In this document: positions 46,474-55,238 of the stretch, piece after piece
Numbering within the stretch: position 1 is the first letter of the stretch
Layout of the letters: every line of letters starts with the position of its first letter
Assembly (NCBI RefSeq): GCF_028768465.1
Contig: NZ_CP118225.1
Location: forward strand, 3,639,001-3,703,000
Origin: Rhodopirellula sp. P2
Lineage (GTDB): Bacteria > Planctomycetota > Planctomycetia > Pirellulales > Pirellulaceae
Reading direction: 5' to 3'
DNA length: 64,000 bases
Position numbers and translations under genes: made by a program
The notes under the pieces: generated by a model
The model's database searches: none
The model's input: only the letters and a program-made list of their open reading frames with translations
Told to the model about the DNA's origin: nothing

Positions 46474-48537
46474 TCAGTCCAACAAACACTTGAAGAATGC
46501 ATCTTGAGCATCCTTGTAAAACTCGATGCTGATTTTGGTCCAGAGTTCATCTGGTAGATCGTTGAGTTGCCGGCGGGCGGAGACAGGCATTAGGAGCGTG
46601 GTGGCTTGTTTTTCGATGGCTACTTCGGCGATGGCGACCGGGTTCGGGATCATCTCAACTGAGCCACCCAGGTTCAGCGAACCGACGATAATCATTCCTC
46701 CCTTCGTGCTTCGCTCCAGTAGCGAGCTAGAAAGGGCGACGAGGGCGGGCAAGCCTAGGCCTACGCCGCTGTGATCGTTGTCCATCGCTCGCATTTGGAT
46801 GGAGAACTCGTGCGCACGTGGGTCGCGGTCACCGACCAGTTGTTTGCTCTGGGTGTAAAGGTTCTGTTCGCCGATCTTGACGCTTTCGCGGAATCCGGGC
46901 GGTGTCGGCGTATTGAGAATGCGAACATTGCTGCCGGGGCCGGATGTGACTTCGAGTCGGTACAGTCCGGGGCCAGACTCTTGCGATCCAGGGCTGATTG
47001 CCCAGACTTGGCCCGGTGGTAGCGGGTCGCCGTCGATAGCGACGTCGCTGTGAAGCTCTGGCGTTGCGACGAATTGTTCGACACCGTCGACGCCCATCGT
47101 GAAGCTAAAGTGTGTGTTGCGGAACTCGCTCTTGAGACACTTCTTCTGTTGTTCTTTCACGCGTCGGCGTGATTCCAGAGCCAAGCGGACCAGCAATTCA
47201 AGGTCTTCATCGGAGACGTCCATTTCAGGATCGGGGAATACAAGTTTCAACAAGCCGCTGATCGTTTTGTTAACCGCTTCGATATCGCGGCCGCTCAGGG
47301 CGCCACCAAAGAACACCCGATTCTGCAACGTTGAGACGCGGCTTAGCATTCGCAAGTTCGTCCAGCATTCGCTCAGGAAATCGCTGACAAGGCCAAAGTG
47401 GTTGGTGAGGTGCTCATTCGGATTCAGTTTCGGGAAATCCCAACCGGGAGCGAATGCATGAATACGGTCGTGGAAGGCTGTGTCGTCACGCATTTCTGGT
47501 GGTAGAGGGCTTAGCAAGTGGCCAATGCGTTGTTGCTGCTCGACATCGACATCGAAGTTGCCGACCATGACAATGCCACCCTCGGCTCGAATGCTTTCTT
47601 TGCCTCGGCTGAATTCGCCGGACGCCATATAGCCCTTCATGATGTTGACGCCGTCCTTTTGGTCGAAGGAGACGCCGGATACTTCGTCGAAGCAAACCAC
47701 GTCGTACTGACAAACCAAACCGCGTTGTCCGCTGGCGTTGTTGACGAACATCTTTGCGACGGTCGCCTTGCCGCCGGAGATCAAATGGGAGTACGGCGAA
47801 ATCTGCTGGAACAGGTGGCTCTTGCCGGTGCCGCGCGGTCCTAGTTCAACCAAGTTGTAATTGCGTTCGACAAAGGGCACCATTCTCAGCAAGACGACAT
47901 ACTTCGCCCGATCCGATAGCTCGGTCGGTTCCAAACCGATCGAACGAACCATAAAGTCGATCCATTGTCCAGTTGAATACTCGGCTCGTCCCCGCTTCAG
48001 TACATCCAGAATGTCTGACTTTGACATTTGAATCGGACGCAGCGACGCGATCCGGAATGGTCTACCGTTCTTCTCCTGGGCAACAACTGCGTCATACTCC
48101 AGCGTGATCTCGGCGTAGAAACCATCCGTCAGCATCCGCTCGTGATCGTCGACCAGCTTGTCATCAATCAGGGCATCTTTGATTGCCAGGCTAGGAATCT
48201 CGGCGTAGTAGCAATCCGACTTCGTGTCGAGCTTCGCCTTCACCACGTCGATCAGCTTCACTGATCCTTTGTCGCGAGCCTGTTTGATGAAGACCTCCTC
48301 TTGGCCGGTCTTCACCGTGCGGTTCTGCAATTGCTTTTCGACAATCTGCAGCCCCTCAGCGATCTCCTCCTCGTCGACCGTCGCGCAGTAGCGACCGAGC
48401 AAGAACTCGACCACGTAAGTCGGGACTGGATACTGACGAGCGTATTTGCGGACCAAGTCCTTACGAACCAAGTACCCGTCAAACACGGACGCGGACATTT
48501 GATCCAGTCCATCCATTTGCAATGCTGTTGCGTTCAT
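46474..48537 (-). CDS. brxL: BREX Lon-like AAA+ protein BrxL
   Basis: 687 aa. BrxL helical N-domain, then AAA+ with Walker A LGPRGTGKSHL (233-241) and Walker B VVCFDEVSG (280-288). The C-terminal Lon-like S16 fold has Ser590 in NDHSGVGLG and the typical MPVSARRQLNDLP end, but the catalytic Lys expected after GG (Lon GGLKEK) is not apparent, so proteolysis is doubtful. In BREX type I, BrxL is required for phage defence and not for methylation. 14 bases from pglZ, same operon. Confidence 0.94.
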   Translation of the reverse strand: MNATALQMDGLDQMSASVFDGYLVRKDLVRKYARQYPVPTYVVEFLLGRYCATVDEEEIAEGLQIVEKQLQNRTVKTGQEEVFIKQARDKGSVKLIDVVKAKLDTKSDCYYAEIPSLAIKDALIDDKLVDDHERMLTDGFYAEITLEYDAVVAQEKNGRPFRIASLRPIQMSKSDILDVLKRGRAEYSTGQWIDFMVRSIGLEPTELSDRAKYVVLLRMVPFVERNYNLVELGPRGTGKSHLFQQISPYSHLISGGKATVAKMFVNNASGQRGLVCQYDVVCFDEVSGVSFDQKDGVNIMKGYMASGEFSRGKESIRAEGGIVMVGNFDVDVEQQQRIGHLLSPLPPEMRDDTAFHDRIHAFAPGWDFPKLNPNEHLTNHFGLVSDFLSECWTNLRMLSRVSTLQNRVFFGGALSGRDIEAVNKTISGLLKLVFPDPEMDVSDEDLELLVRLALESRRRVKEQQKKCLKSEFRNTHFSFTMGVDGVEQFVATPELHSDVAIDGDPLPPGQVWAISPGSQESGPGLYRLEVTSGPGSNVRILNTPTPPGFRESVKIGEQNLYTQSKQLVGDRDPRAHEFSIQMRAMDNDHSGVGLGLPALVALSSSLLERSTKGGMIIVGSLNLGGSVEMIPNPVAIAEVAIEKQATTLLMPVSARRQLNDLPDELWTKISIEFYKDAQDAFFKCLLD

Positions 48538-48551
48538 ACATTCATCCCTAT

Positions 48552-51029
48552 TTATTCGCCACCGATGGTGGTGTTTTGTTTTGCAATCGTTTGGCCGGCA
48601 TCGTTACACACGGTGACCGCGACGACCGATTCCAACAGGTCGTCATCCTCGACAAACAGCGTGACTGTCTCGTTCCCGTCAAGCGGTTTGCCGCCATCCG
48701 CGACGGAAGTAGCCGGATCGTTTGGCTTGTTTCTCAAGTCAACACGCAAACCAGCCGATGCCGGCGAGACCGAGATACGACAACGCAGTCCCTTCCAATC
48801 CACCTTCGTGATGGAAACGTCCTGACGCACAGGCTGGTTCTGCAGGGATACCGACATGTCTGGAATCAGACATTCCTGCAAACTGATCCCGCCGTGCGCG
48901 TACGCGTGTCCCGCCGAGAAGCATCTCACGCCGGGGCCGGTCGCGAACTCGGCCGATTGATTCCAATGCCACGTCGCCTTGGGAACGTTTGGTTTCGATT
49001 CACCTTTGATCGTCGCACAGCGAGCCCATTTCGCTTCCGTCAAGTAATGGGGCAGGTCTTCTTTCGGCAAACCACCTGGCATCAGCAACCATCCGTGGTC
49101 CGTGATGACGCGAACTTCTCGCCAACCGGCATCGAGCAGTTCCGCGATTCGTTCCGCAATCAATTCAACTTGCTCTGCCACCACCGATGCCAGCTTGGCC
49201 TGCATGCTGTGACCACGTTTGTCGATCTCTCCAAACTCGCACCAACCGCGTGCTTTCGCTGCGGCCGGATCGCCTACTTCACCAGCGCCGATGATCTGGT
49301 AATCGTCCGCCTTCAACAACGAGTGCATACGAGCGAACGTCAGCGACTTTTCTGGATTGTCGGCCAACGAGGGTGCAAAGCTATCGGGCAGGCCCACGCC
49401 GCGTACCTTGGCCGTCACTGGCGAGACAGCAGGCTTGGCCGTCGCCGTCACCGATGGCAACGCAGACCACCGTCGCCGTGACGCGACCATCAATCCACGT
49501 TCAGCTAGAGCCAGCGACAACCGCTGCGCCAGGTCGTATCGCAGACCATCGGCAAACAGCAAGCAGCAACCAACGTCCGCCGAAATGCTTTCATACGACG
49601 AAACCGTTCCACGTGAGCCGTAGGCACTAGCCCCAGGTCTTCCTCCATAAACCCCTGTCGCCGACCGGCCCGCGGCAAGCGCGGTCGGTTCGGGAAGACG
49701 CTCCGATACGCGATCAGTGAGACCGGGCGGGTCACGCCAAACTTCCTGCAATCGAGTTGCCGCCTGATCCAACCACGGCAAGTACAGCGCTCGCACCGCC
49801 GCGTGTACAGCCACCGCGTCGGCTGCCGTACGGACAGTCGCCATCGCTGCGAGTGCCGCATCATCGACCAAGTAACCGCCATCCGCGTACAGCTTCGCCA
49901 AATCCTCAGGCGAATCGCCTCCGAGTGCGGCTTGCGTGCGTTCGGCCAGGTGCCCAAGGTGTTCCAAAGCAAGTGCAAGTGGGGCTTGGTCCAACCGAGC
50001 CCAAACCCATGACCTCCGAAAACCATGAGCCTGTTCCAGCTTCGCGATCGCCTCACGGGCATGTGCGGCATCGACGCCGTCCAACGCAGCGAGGGCAGTG
50101 CGAAGCGACACTTCCTCCGTTTCATTCTCGTCCGGCCAAGTTTCTTTCTCGTAAGCGATGCGGTTGGTCGGCTTGGCTCGGCGCAGCAAACTTGGAATGC
50201 CAGCATAGGCCTTGGGTGATTCGCAGTAGCGTCCCCATAGCCCTTCCCAAACATTCGTTTCCTGCATACCAAGTTTTTCGGCGGCCACCAGCTCGCCGTC
50301 GGAATCGGGATCGAATCCATAATCCTCGCGACAGCGATTGCAGAAGGCATGCCACGTGCCACCAACAGAATCAGTGACGTTTTCGACACCGCCCATTTCC
50401 TCACGCACCAGTGTTGGATCACTCATCCAACGCAGCAGGTCGCGTGGGTGGTCACCGATCATCAGCTTGTCAAAATCTTCCGCCTCCAGTCGCCGGCCAG
50501 TCAAACGCGATACCGGTGTATCTGCCAACACTGACAAGGAAGCCATCATGGAAAGCTTGGTGTGGCTGTCGCCAGCGACATCCAGCCCCAGTCCCGGAGC
50601 GTCCTTGCCGACCAACATTGCCTCGACCGACCAATCGCGACCGTTCTTTTGTGTCCACACCGCACCGCGATACAGGAGTTCAACCAGCGGCTGCAGCTGC
50701 AGCGGACATTCGGTGCCGGCACGCAACGTTTGCCGGCTGATCAAAGGCAGATAGACGATCGGCGTCAATCCTTCTGGAATCTCAATCTCTGGCAATTGAC
50801 GGGCGATCGCACATTTCAACCAGATCGCCGGACCAGTTCGTTTATCGCAGTCGTATTCACCATGAACCAGCAACTGCGGTAAACGGGAACGCAGGGTTTC
50901 GACGAGCGGCAACCATTCGCCTTTGGCGTCGGTCCACAAGATCGCAACCGGTGGCACTTCGCCGGCGGAATGCTTTGACGCATCCGCGAGTGATTCGCGC
51001 AACGATTCGAGCATCGTGTCGTTGGTCAT
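48552..51029 (-). CDS. pglZ: BREX alkaline-phosphatase-like protein PglZ
   Basis: 825 aa. N-terminal 480 residues are helical, PglZ-type; the alkaline phosphatase superfamily core begins at LLFADGLRYD (Asp494) and includes VRVITDHGWLL (Asp644, His645), the expected metal ligands. PglZ is a core, obligatory BREX component of uncertain chemistry, needed both for methylation and defence. The layout (about 825 aa, long helical N-region) fits the group called PglZ type B in BREX-1; I am not sure of the subtype. The start overlaps the stop of the upstream AlbA_2 gene by four bases (ATGA). Confidence 0.93.
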   Translation of the reverse strand: MTNDTMLESLRESLADASKHSAGEVPPVAILWTDAKGEWLPLVETLRSRLPQLLVHGEYDCDKRTGPAIWLKCAIARQLPEIEIPEGLTPIVYLPLISRQTLRAGTECPLQLQPLVELLYRGAVWTQKNGRDWSVEAMLVGKDAPGLGLDVAGDSHTKLSMMASLSVLADTPVSRLTGRRLEAEDFDKLMIGDHPRDLLRWMSDPTLVREEMGGVENVTDSVGGTWHAFCNRCREDYGFDPDSDGELVAAEKLGMQETNVWEGLWGRYCESPKAYAGIPSLLRRAKPTNRIAYEKETWPDENETEEVSLRTALAALDGVDAAHAREAIAKLEQAHGFRRSWVWARLDQAPLALALEHLGHLAERTQAALGGDSPEDLAKLYADGGYLVDDAALAAMATVRTAADAVAVHAAVRALYLPWLDQAATRLQEVWRDPPGLTDRVSERLPEPTALAAGRSATGVYGGRPGASAYGSRGTVSSYESISADVGCCLLFADGLRYDLAQRLSLALAERGLMVASRRRWSALPSVTATAKPAVSPVTAKVRGVGLPDSFAPSLADNPEKSLTFARMHSLLKADDYQIIGAGEVGDPAAAKARGWCEFGEIDKRGHSMQAKLASVVAEQVELIAERIAELLDAGWREVRVITDHGWLLMPGGLPKEDLPHYLTEAKWARCATIKGESKPNVPKATWHWNQSAEFATGPGVRCFSAGHAYAHGGISLQECLIPDMSVSLQNQPVRQDVSITKVDWKGLRCRISVSPASAGLRVDLRNKPNDPATSVADGGKPLDGNETVTLFVEDDDLLESVVAVTVCNDAGQTIAKQNTTIGGE

Positions 51030-52321
51030 GGCCGCTCCTCCTGGACCAATTCAGGTGAGTGCGAATCGGCCCCGAAAATCGTCAACTTCAGCTCGCTCTC
51101 GTCAATGGTTTCGTAGGTCGGTTTCTTCCCTGACAACGCCTCGCTACGACCAAGAATCAGACTCACACCCTCGCCTCGACGATCCATCATGTACGATCGA
51201 CTACTCTCGAACCCATCTAAATCGAGTTCAAACTGGGTCTTTGCTAACAGACTCGTGATTGCCTCGTTTCTAGCCGCTTGTCGCATTGGCAAGCTGTCTA
51301 CCGTCATCGTGTTGGCAAGAGCGCCGGGAACAAACAACTCAATTCGATCAGCAAAGACACGAAGCCGGATTCTCGAACCCGACATTGAATAGTCCCGGTG
51401 AGCGACAGCGTTAACAATCGCTTCAAAAATGGCGGTGAGATCGTATTGTGGCTGGTCGCTTCGTCCTGCTGACTTCGATCCGATCACTCGCATATGCTTC
51501 GCGACGAAACGAACACTATCTAAAACCTGTTGGTCAATCGGTCCGGCGATGTCCTTTTGGTCCAACTGATAGCCTGAGAGGTTCATCGGTGATTCGTCTG
51601 CGGTTCCTCGATAGGCAACTGCCTGCACATATGCAGCCGGAAGATACACCTCGGGTTCTTGGCAACCGAGCAATAAGCCGCAGACAGTCGGTCGAAGTAC
51701 TCCGTCTTGGTCTTGATCGACCATCGCAAGTTTTCTCAAGAACGTGACAAGGTCGTCCGTAGAACGATCAGTCCGATATCTCGCGACAAGCTTGGAATTG
51801 AGTACTTCAATTGAAACGCCCGGGATGATCTGTTCATCAAAGCGAATCAACCGAGCTTGACTACGCTGCTGCATCAGTCGCCCGAGGTAGTCGGGCGTCA
51901 TTTGCCGTTTGCTGCTTCCAACACGATACCAATAACGTCCACGACTTGAGTGAACAAACAGGCTGCGGTCAATATCGGCACGAATGATAGCTTGCGGGTT
52001 TCCAAGTTCGTCTGGCAATTCTTCCCGGCGAATATCGAGCAACAATGGTGGCTCAAGACTGTCTTGAGCCACTTCACGCAAAAGGTCTTCCACCAAATCG
52101 AGTTTGTCGATCGGAATTCCAATGATATCACGAGACTTGTCATCTACCCCCATAACCAAGACGCCCCCCTTGGCATTAGCAAACGCTGCCATTTCATCGG
52201 CAATGTCATCTCGACTAGGTCCCTTTACCTTCTTGCCTGAGATCACAACCTCCTTGAGTTCCAAGTGGCTGTCCTCCCCCAATCGGATGGCGCGAAGCAA
52301 TTCTTCATTCGTGTTTAGCAT
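51026..52321 (-). CDS. AlbA_2 (Schlafen-like) and HATPase_c_4 protein, copy 2
   Basis: 431 aa. N-terminal AlbA_2 DNA-binding domain at about 13-135 (EDSHLELKEVV, DEMAAFANAKGGVLVMGVDD), a central region, then an ATP-binding-like HATPase_c_4 region (AIFEAIVNAVAHRDYS) and a winged C-terminus. Such proteins are usually annotated as transcriptional regulators or Schlafen-like ATP-binding proteins. Sits between trlF (18-base gap) and pglZ (4-base overlap), so it is tightly embedded. Weak overall similarity to the other AlbA_2 protein at 59716-60909 but the same domain order. Role in BREX unknown. Confidence 0.85.
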   Translation of the reverse strand: MLNTNEELLRAIRLGEDSHLELKEVVISGKKVKGPSRDDIADEMAAFANAKGGVLVMGVDDKSRDIIGIPIDKLDLVEDLLREVAQDSLEPPLLLDIRREELPDELGNPQAIIRADIDRSLFVHSSRGRYWYRVGSSKRQMTPDYLGRLMQQRSQARLIRFDEQIIPGVSIEVLNSKLVARYRTDRSTDDLVTFLRKLAMVDQDQDGVLRPTVCGLLLGCQEPEVYLPAAYVQAVAYRGTADESPMNLSGYQLDQKDIAGPIDQQVLDSVRFVAKHMRVIGSKSAGRSDQPQYDLTAIFEAIVNAVAHRDYSMSGSRIRLRVFADRIELFVPGALANTMTVDSLPMRQAARNEAITSLLAKTQFELDLDGFESSRSYMMDRRGEGVSLILGRSEALSGKKPTYETIDESELKLTIFGADSHSPELVQEERP

Positions 52322-52339
52322 TATGTTCTCTCGACTGGT

Positions 52340-55147
52340 TTACTTTTCCGATGGGCCCTTGGGCTGAACAATCCGGCGGTACCGCTTCAAGAACGCATCG
52401 CGTCCACCCTCCATCACCTTGCACACTTCCTCGCGAACTGCACGTTCTTGCAAACACCCACTATTCTGTTGATGCACAACACACTGTGTCGAAACGACGT
52501 CCATTGCCAACACCATTTCCGCATCGCCATTGACAACAATGTTTGGGTTATGTGTTGCAATAATGATTTGCCGATCACGTTTGGATTCTCTGATCTGCCG
52601 AACGATCAGGTCATAGATTAAATGGTTGTCCAAATCATCTTCGGGCTGGTCTAAGATGATCGGCTCGTCACCATGCGAGAGAATGAAAGCGAGAATAGCC
52701 GCGGTTTGCTGGCCGGGAGATCCCTGCTCGATTGGTGACCATTCGTCCTTCTTGACATCGCGGCGATAGTCGACGAGTAACACATCGTCGGGAAACCATG
52801 TCCACAGCCCATCAAGATCTTCAGGGGCAAGTTTATTGAGATGCTTTGCGAACCACTTGGTGCATTTCTCGGCCGCGACACCTGACGCAGCCATCTGAGC
52901 CGTCATCTTCTTAATTGCCATAATTCGCTCGATAAGAGTGCCGCGTCGCATCTCACTTTCGCTCGAGAGGTCGTCGTACAAGCCTGCCAGAATTCCTTTT
53001 TTGCCATCGTCATCTAAAATGTCGCGTTCCATTTTATCCGGTCGCAGAACGACCGCACGATAACCCGCCTCGCAGTCACGGTCGTTATTGCCAAGCGGTT
53101 GAACCCTGACCCTGACGTAAGCGTTATCGCGAAGCACGCGATTTAGAAAGTCTTCTCGGCGACGAGACAGCTCACAACGATGGTCCGCCAATTGTTCAAC
53201 CACTTCTCGCCATTGTGAATCAATTTCAACGATCTTTTTCTCCGAGGCAGCGATGTCACCGAGTTCACGTTCGATCTGTTGCCGGCGTTGTACCAGACTT
53301 GCATATTGTTTCGGGTCTGCAATTCCCGCTTGCTCCAACTCCTTGGTTAAGGCGAGGTACGCACTTTCAACTTGCGCGTTTTTCTGCTGCCAATCACTTT
53401 TATCCAGGCTCGCCCGCCACTTTGTATTGAATTCGTTTAGGTCCTTAATGATCGCCTCGAGTTGAGAAACAACCGAGGCCTGTTTAGCGTAACTTTCCCG
53501 AATCAAGTCCAATGCCGACTTGTCTGCGGGATCACCTGCATCAAAGACGGATTCGTCACTATCGGCTGGTCCCGAAGCATCCAAAATGCCTTCCAGTGTC
53601 TCAGCGACGCCGTCCAGCTCTTCCGTACGCGTATCGAGTTCCCGCGTTTGGCGACGGCAAACCTGATATTGACGCAGTGTCTCGCGATTCCCTCCCTTCT
53701 CGAACAATAGGATTCGTGCCAGGATTTCTTCGAGCTCACCTTTTAACCGAGGTTTCGTTGCAGTCCGTGCAACCAATTCCCGTTTTTCGCTCATCAATCG
53801 CCGAAATTTGGTCTCGAGTTGCTTCTTCTTCTCCCGCCAACTGTTCAGTTCCAATTCGGGCGAGGCATCGACCAAGTCAAGCAAAGACTGGGGATTCCTC
53901 GCGATTGCGAAGATCTCCTTCTGGCTCATCATGCGTACCGGAAAACGTTGTCGAACGACGCCGTCCGCAGCCTTCCAGCTTCCGTCCGGTTGACGAGCAT
54001 GAATCTGGATTTCCCGATTCAACTGAGACCATTGCAACCGATAGTGACCCGTCTCTTTTTTGATCCGAATCGTTATTTGAGAATCCTCCAGCATCGCACC
54101 ACGCTCTCGGCGAGACAAAGCGACACGATCAAAGTCGTTGAAATCGTCTCGCAGTTCTTGGGGCAGGTCTCCGATTCGGTCCAGTCCAATCCGAATGCAA
54201 TCGATAATGGTTGACTTACCGCTGCCGCGTCCCCCGATCAGCGTCGTCAGCCAAGGACTCATTGGAGCCGTTTCTGGCGTTCGGCGCCCCATCAGACGCA
54301 GTTTGTCGACCGTCACCGATTCAATCACCATCGCAGGCTTGCGATTGGGATCGCTCGTTACTTCATCGCCGCGAAGAACTGACAACGGATTGCCGTCGAT
54401 CAACGCCAATCGCAAGCCATCCAATGAGGGCTTTCCCATTTTGATCCACGTGAAGTGGTCACCTGGCGTGCGCGCGCCCCGGAAGTTATGGCAATCCGTC
54501 GCGAGCAGGTGAGGCAAGTTCAAATTGAGGTCTTGAAATAGCCCTGGACCTGTCCATTTGCAATCGCGTACTTCGACAGCCTCAATCAAGCCGGTCTCCA
54601 TGAGCCGTCGAGTGGTCGGTGCGTCACCAATCAGTTTTCCCGTTGCGTCGGTTTGAAAGATGCCGTTTTCGATGTCGATATGCGCTGGTATGCAAATCCC
54701 GCCGGAGTCGACGATGGCGCGCGCAACGGCTTCGCAGGAGAGTTCTGTACGCTCTTCGGGGTCGCCTTTTGTACCGCGAAACTTGACCTCCCCCAACAAC
54801 GAATCAATCGTCGCGGTGGTCTCGGAAGGATCAAAAATTCCGAGCATATGAAATCCACCATTGACGGAAATCTCAACTCCGGGAAACAGAACCAGTTTCC
54901 GGAACCACTCGGGACGCGAATTTTCTAGCTTTTCGTATTCGCTTTTCAACCGATCAATCCAGCCACCGCCATTGTGATCCGTGACGGCAACACAGTCGAT
55001 CTTGGCCTCCATAAACTTATGTAGCCATGCCTCGGGCGTCAGTTCGTCGTCGCTTCCGATTAGAGGGGCCCACGCAGTATCGGTTGAAAATGGTGTATGC
55101 GTGTGGAAATCAAACTTCCACCAACGGCTACCGGTAATCTTTGTCAT
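52340..55147 (-). CDS. TrlF/Ppl-like PHP-domain ATPase
   Basis: 935 aa. Complete PHP phosphoesterase domain at 1-240 with all metal-binding motifs: HTH at 15-17, DHN at 57-59, Glu92 (PGVEIS), His156 (PAHID), DCH at 218-220. An SMC/ABC-type ATPase follows: Walker A GGRGSGKS (305-312), a long coiled coil at about 420-680, an ABC-like signature SPGQQTAAIL, Walker B IILDQPEDDLD at about 829-840 and H-loop ATHNPN. This matches the TrlF family, and resembles Ppl, a PHP-ATPase described as a phage-defence protein. It lies 91 bases after pglX in the same direction. Probable nuclease or phosphoesterase gated by ATP. Confidence 0.88.
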   Translation of the reverse strand: MTKITGSRWWKFDFHTHTPFSTDTAWAPLIGSDDELTPEAWLHKFMEAKIDCVAVTDHNGGGWIDRLKSEYEKLENSRPEWFRKLVLFPGVEISVNGGFHMLGIFDPSETTATIDSLLGEVKFRGTKGDPEERTELSCEAVARAIVDSGGICIPAHIDIENGIFQTDATGKLIGDAPTTRRLMETGLIEAVEVRDCKWTGPGLFQDLNLNLPHLLATDCHNFRGARTPGDHFTWIKMGKPSLDGLRLALIDGNPLSVLRGDEVTSDPNRKPAMVIESVTVDKLRLMGRRTPETAPMSPWLTTLIGGRGSGKSTIIDCIRIGLDRIGDLPQELRDDFNDFDRVALSRRERGAMLEDSQITIRIKKETGHYRLQWSQLNREIQIHARQPDGSWKAADGVVRQRFPVRMMSQKEIFAIARNPQSLLDLVDASPELELNSWREKKKQLETKFRRLMSEKRELVARTATKPRLKGELEEILARILLFEKGGNRETLRQYQVCRRQTRELDTRTEELDGVAETLEGILDASGPADSDESVFDAGDPADKSALDLIRESYAKQASVVSQLEAIIKDLNEFNTKWRASLDKSDWQQKNAQVESAYLALTKELEQAGIADPKQYASLVQRRQQIERELGDIAASEKKIVEIDSQWREVVEQLADHRCELSRRREDFLNRVLRDNAYVRVRVQPLGNNDRDCEAGYRAVVLRPDKMERDILDDDGKKGILAGLYDDLSSESEMRRGTLIERIMAIKKMTAQMAASGVAAEKCTKWFAKHLNKLAPEDLDGLWTWFPDDVLLVDYRRDVKKDEWSPIEQGSPGQQTAAILAFILSHGDEPIILDQPEDDLDNHLIYDLIVRQIRESKRDRQIIIATHNPNIVVNGDAEMVLAMDVVSTQCVVHQQNSGCLQERAVREEVCKVMEGGRDAFLKRYRRIVQPKGPSEK

Positions 55148-55238
55148 TGATATTCCTATTTAGATGAACCGACCGGGCGAACTGCAGGGTTAGGTCTTGA
55201 TGTTTTGGCGAAACGGGATCGGGATTAGCGACAACAGT

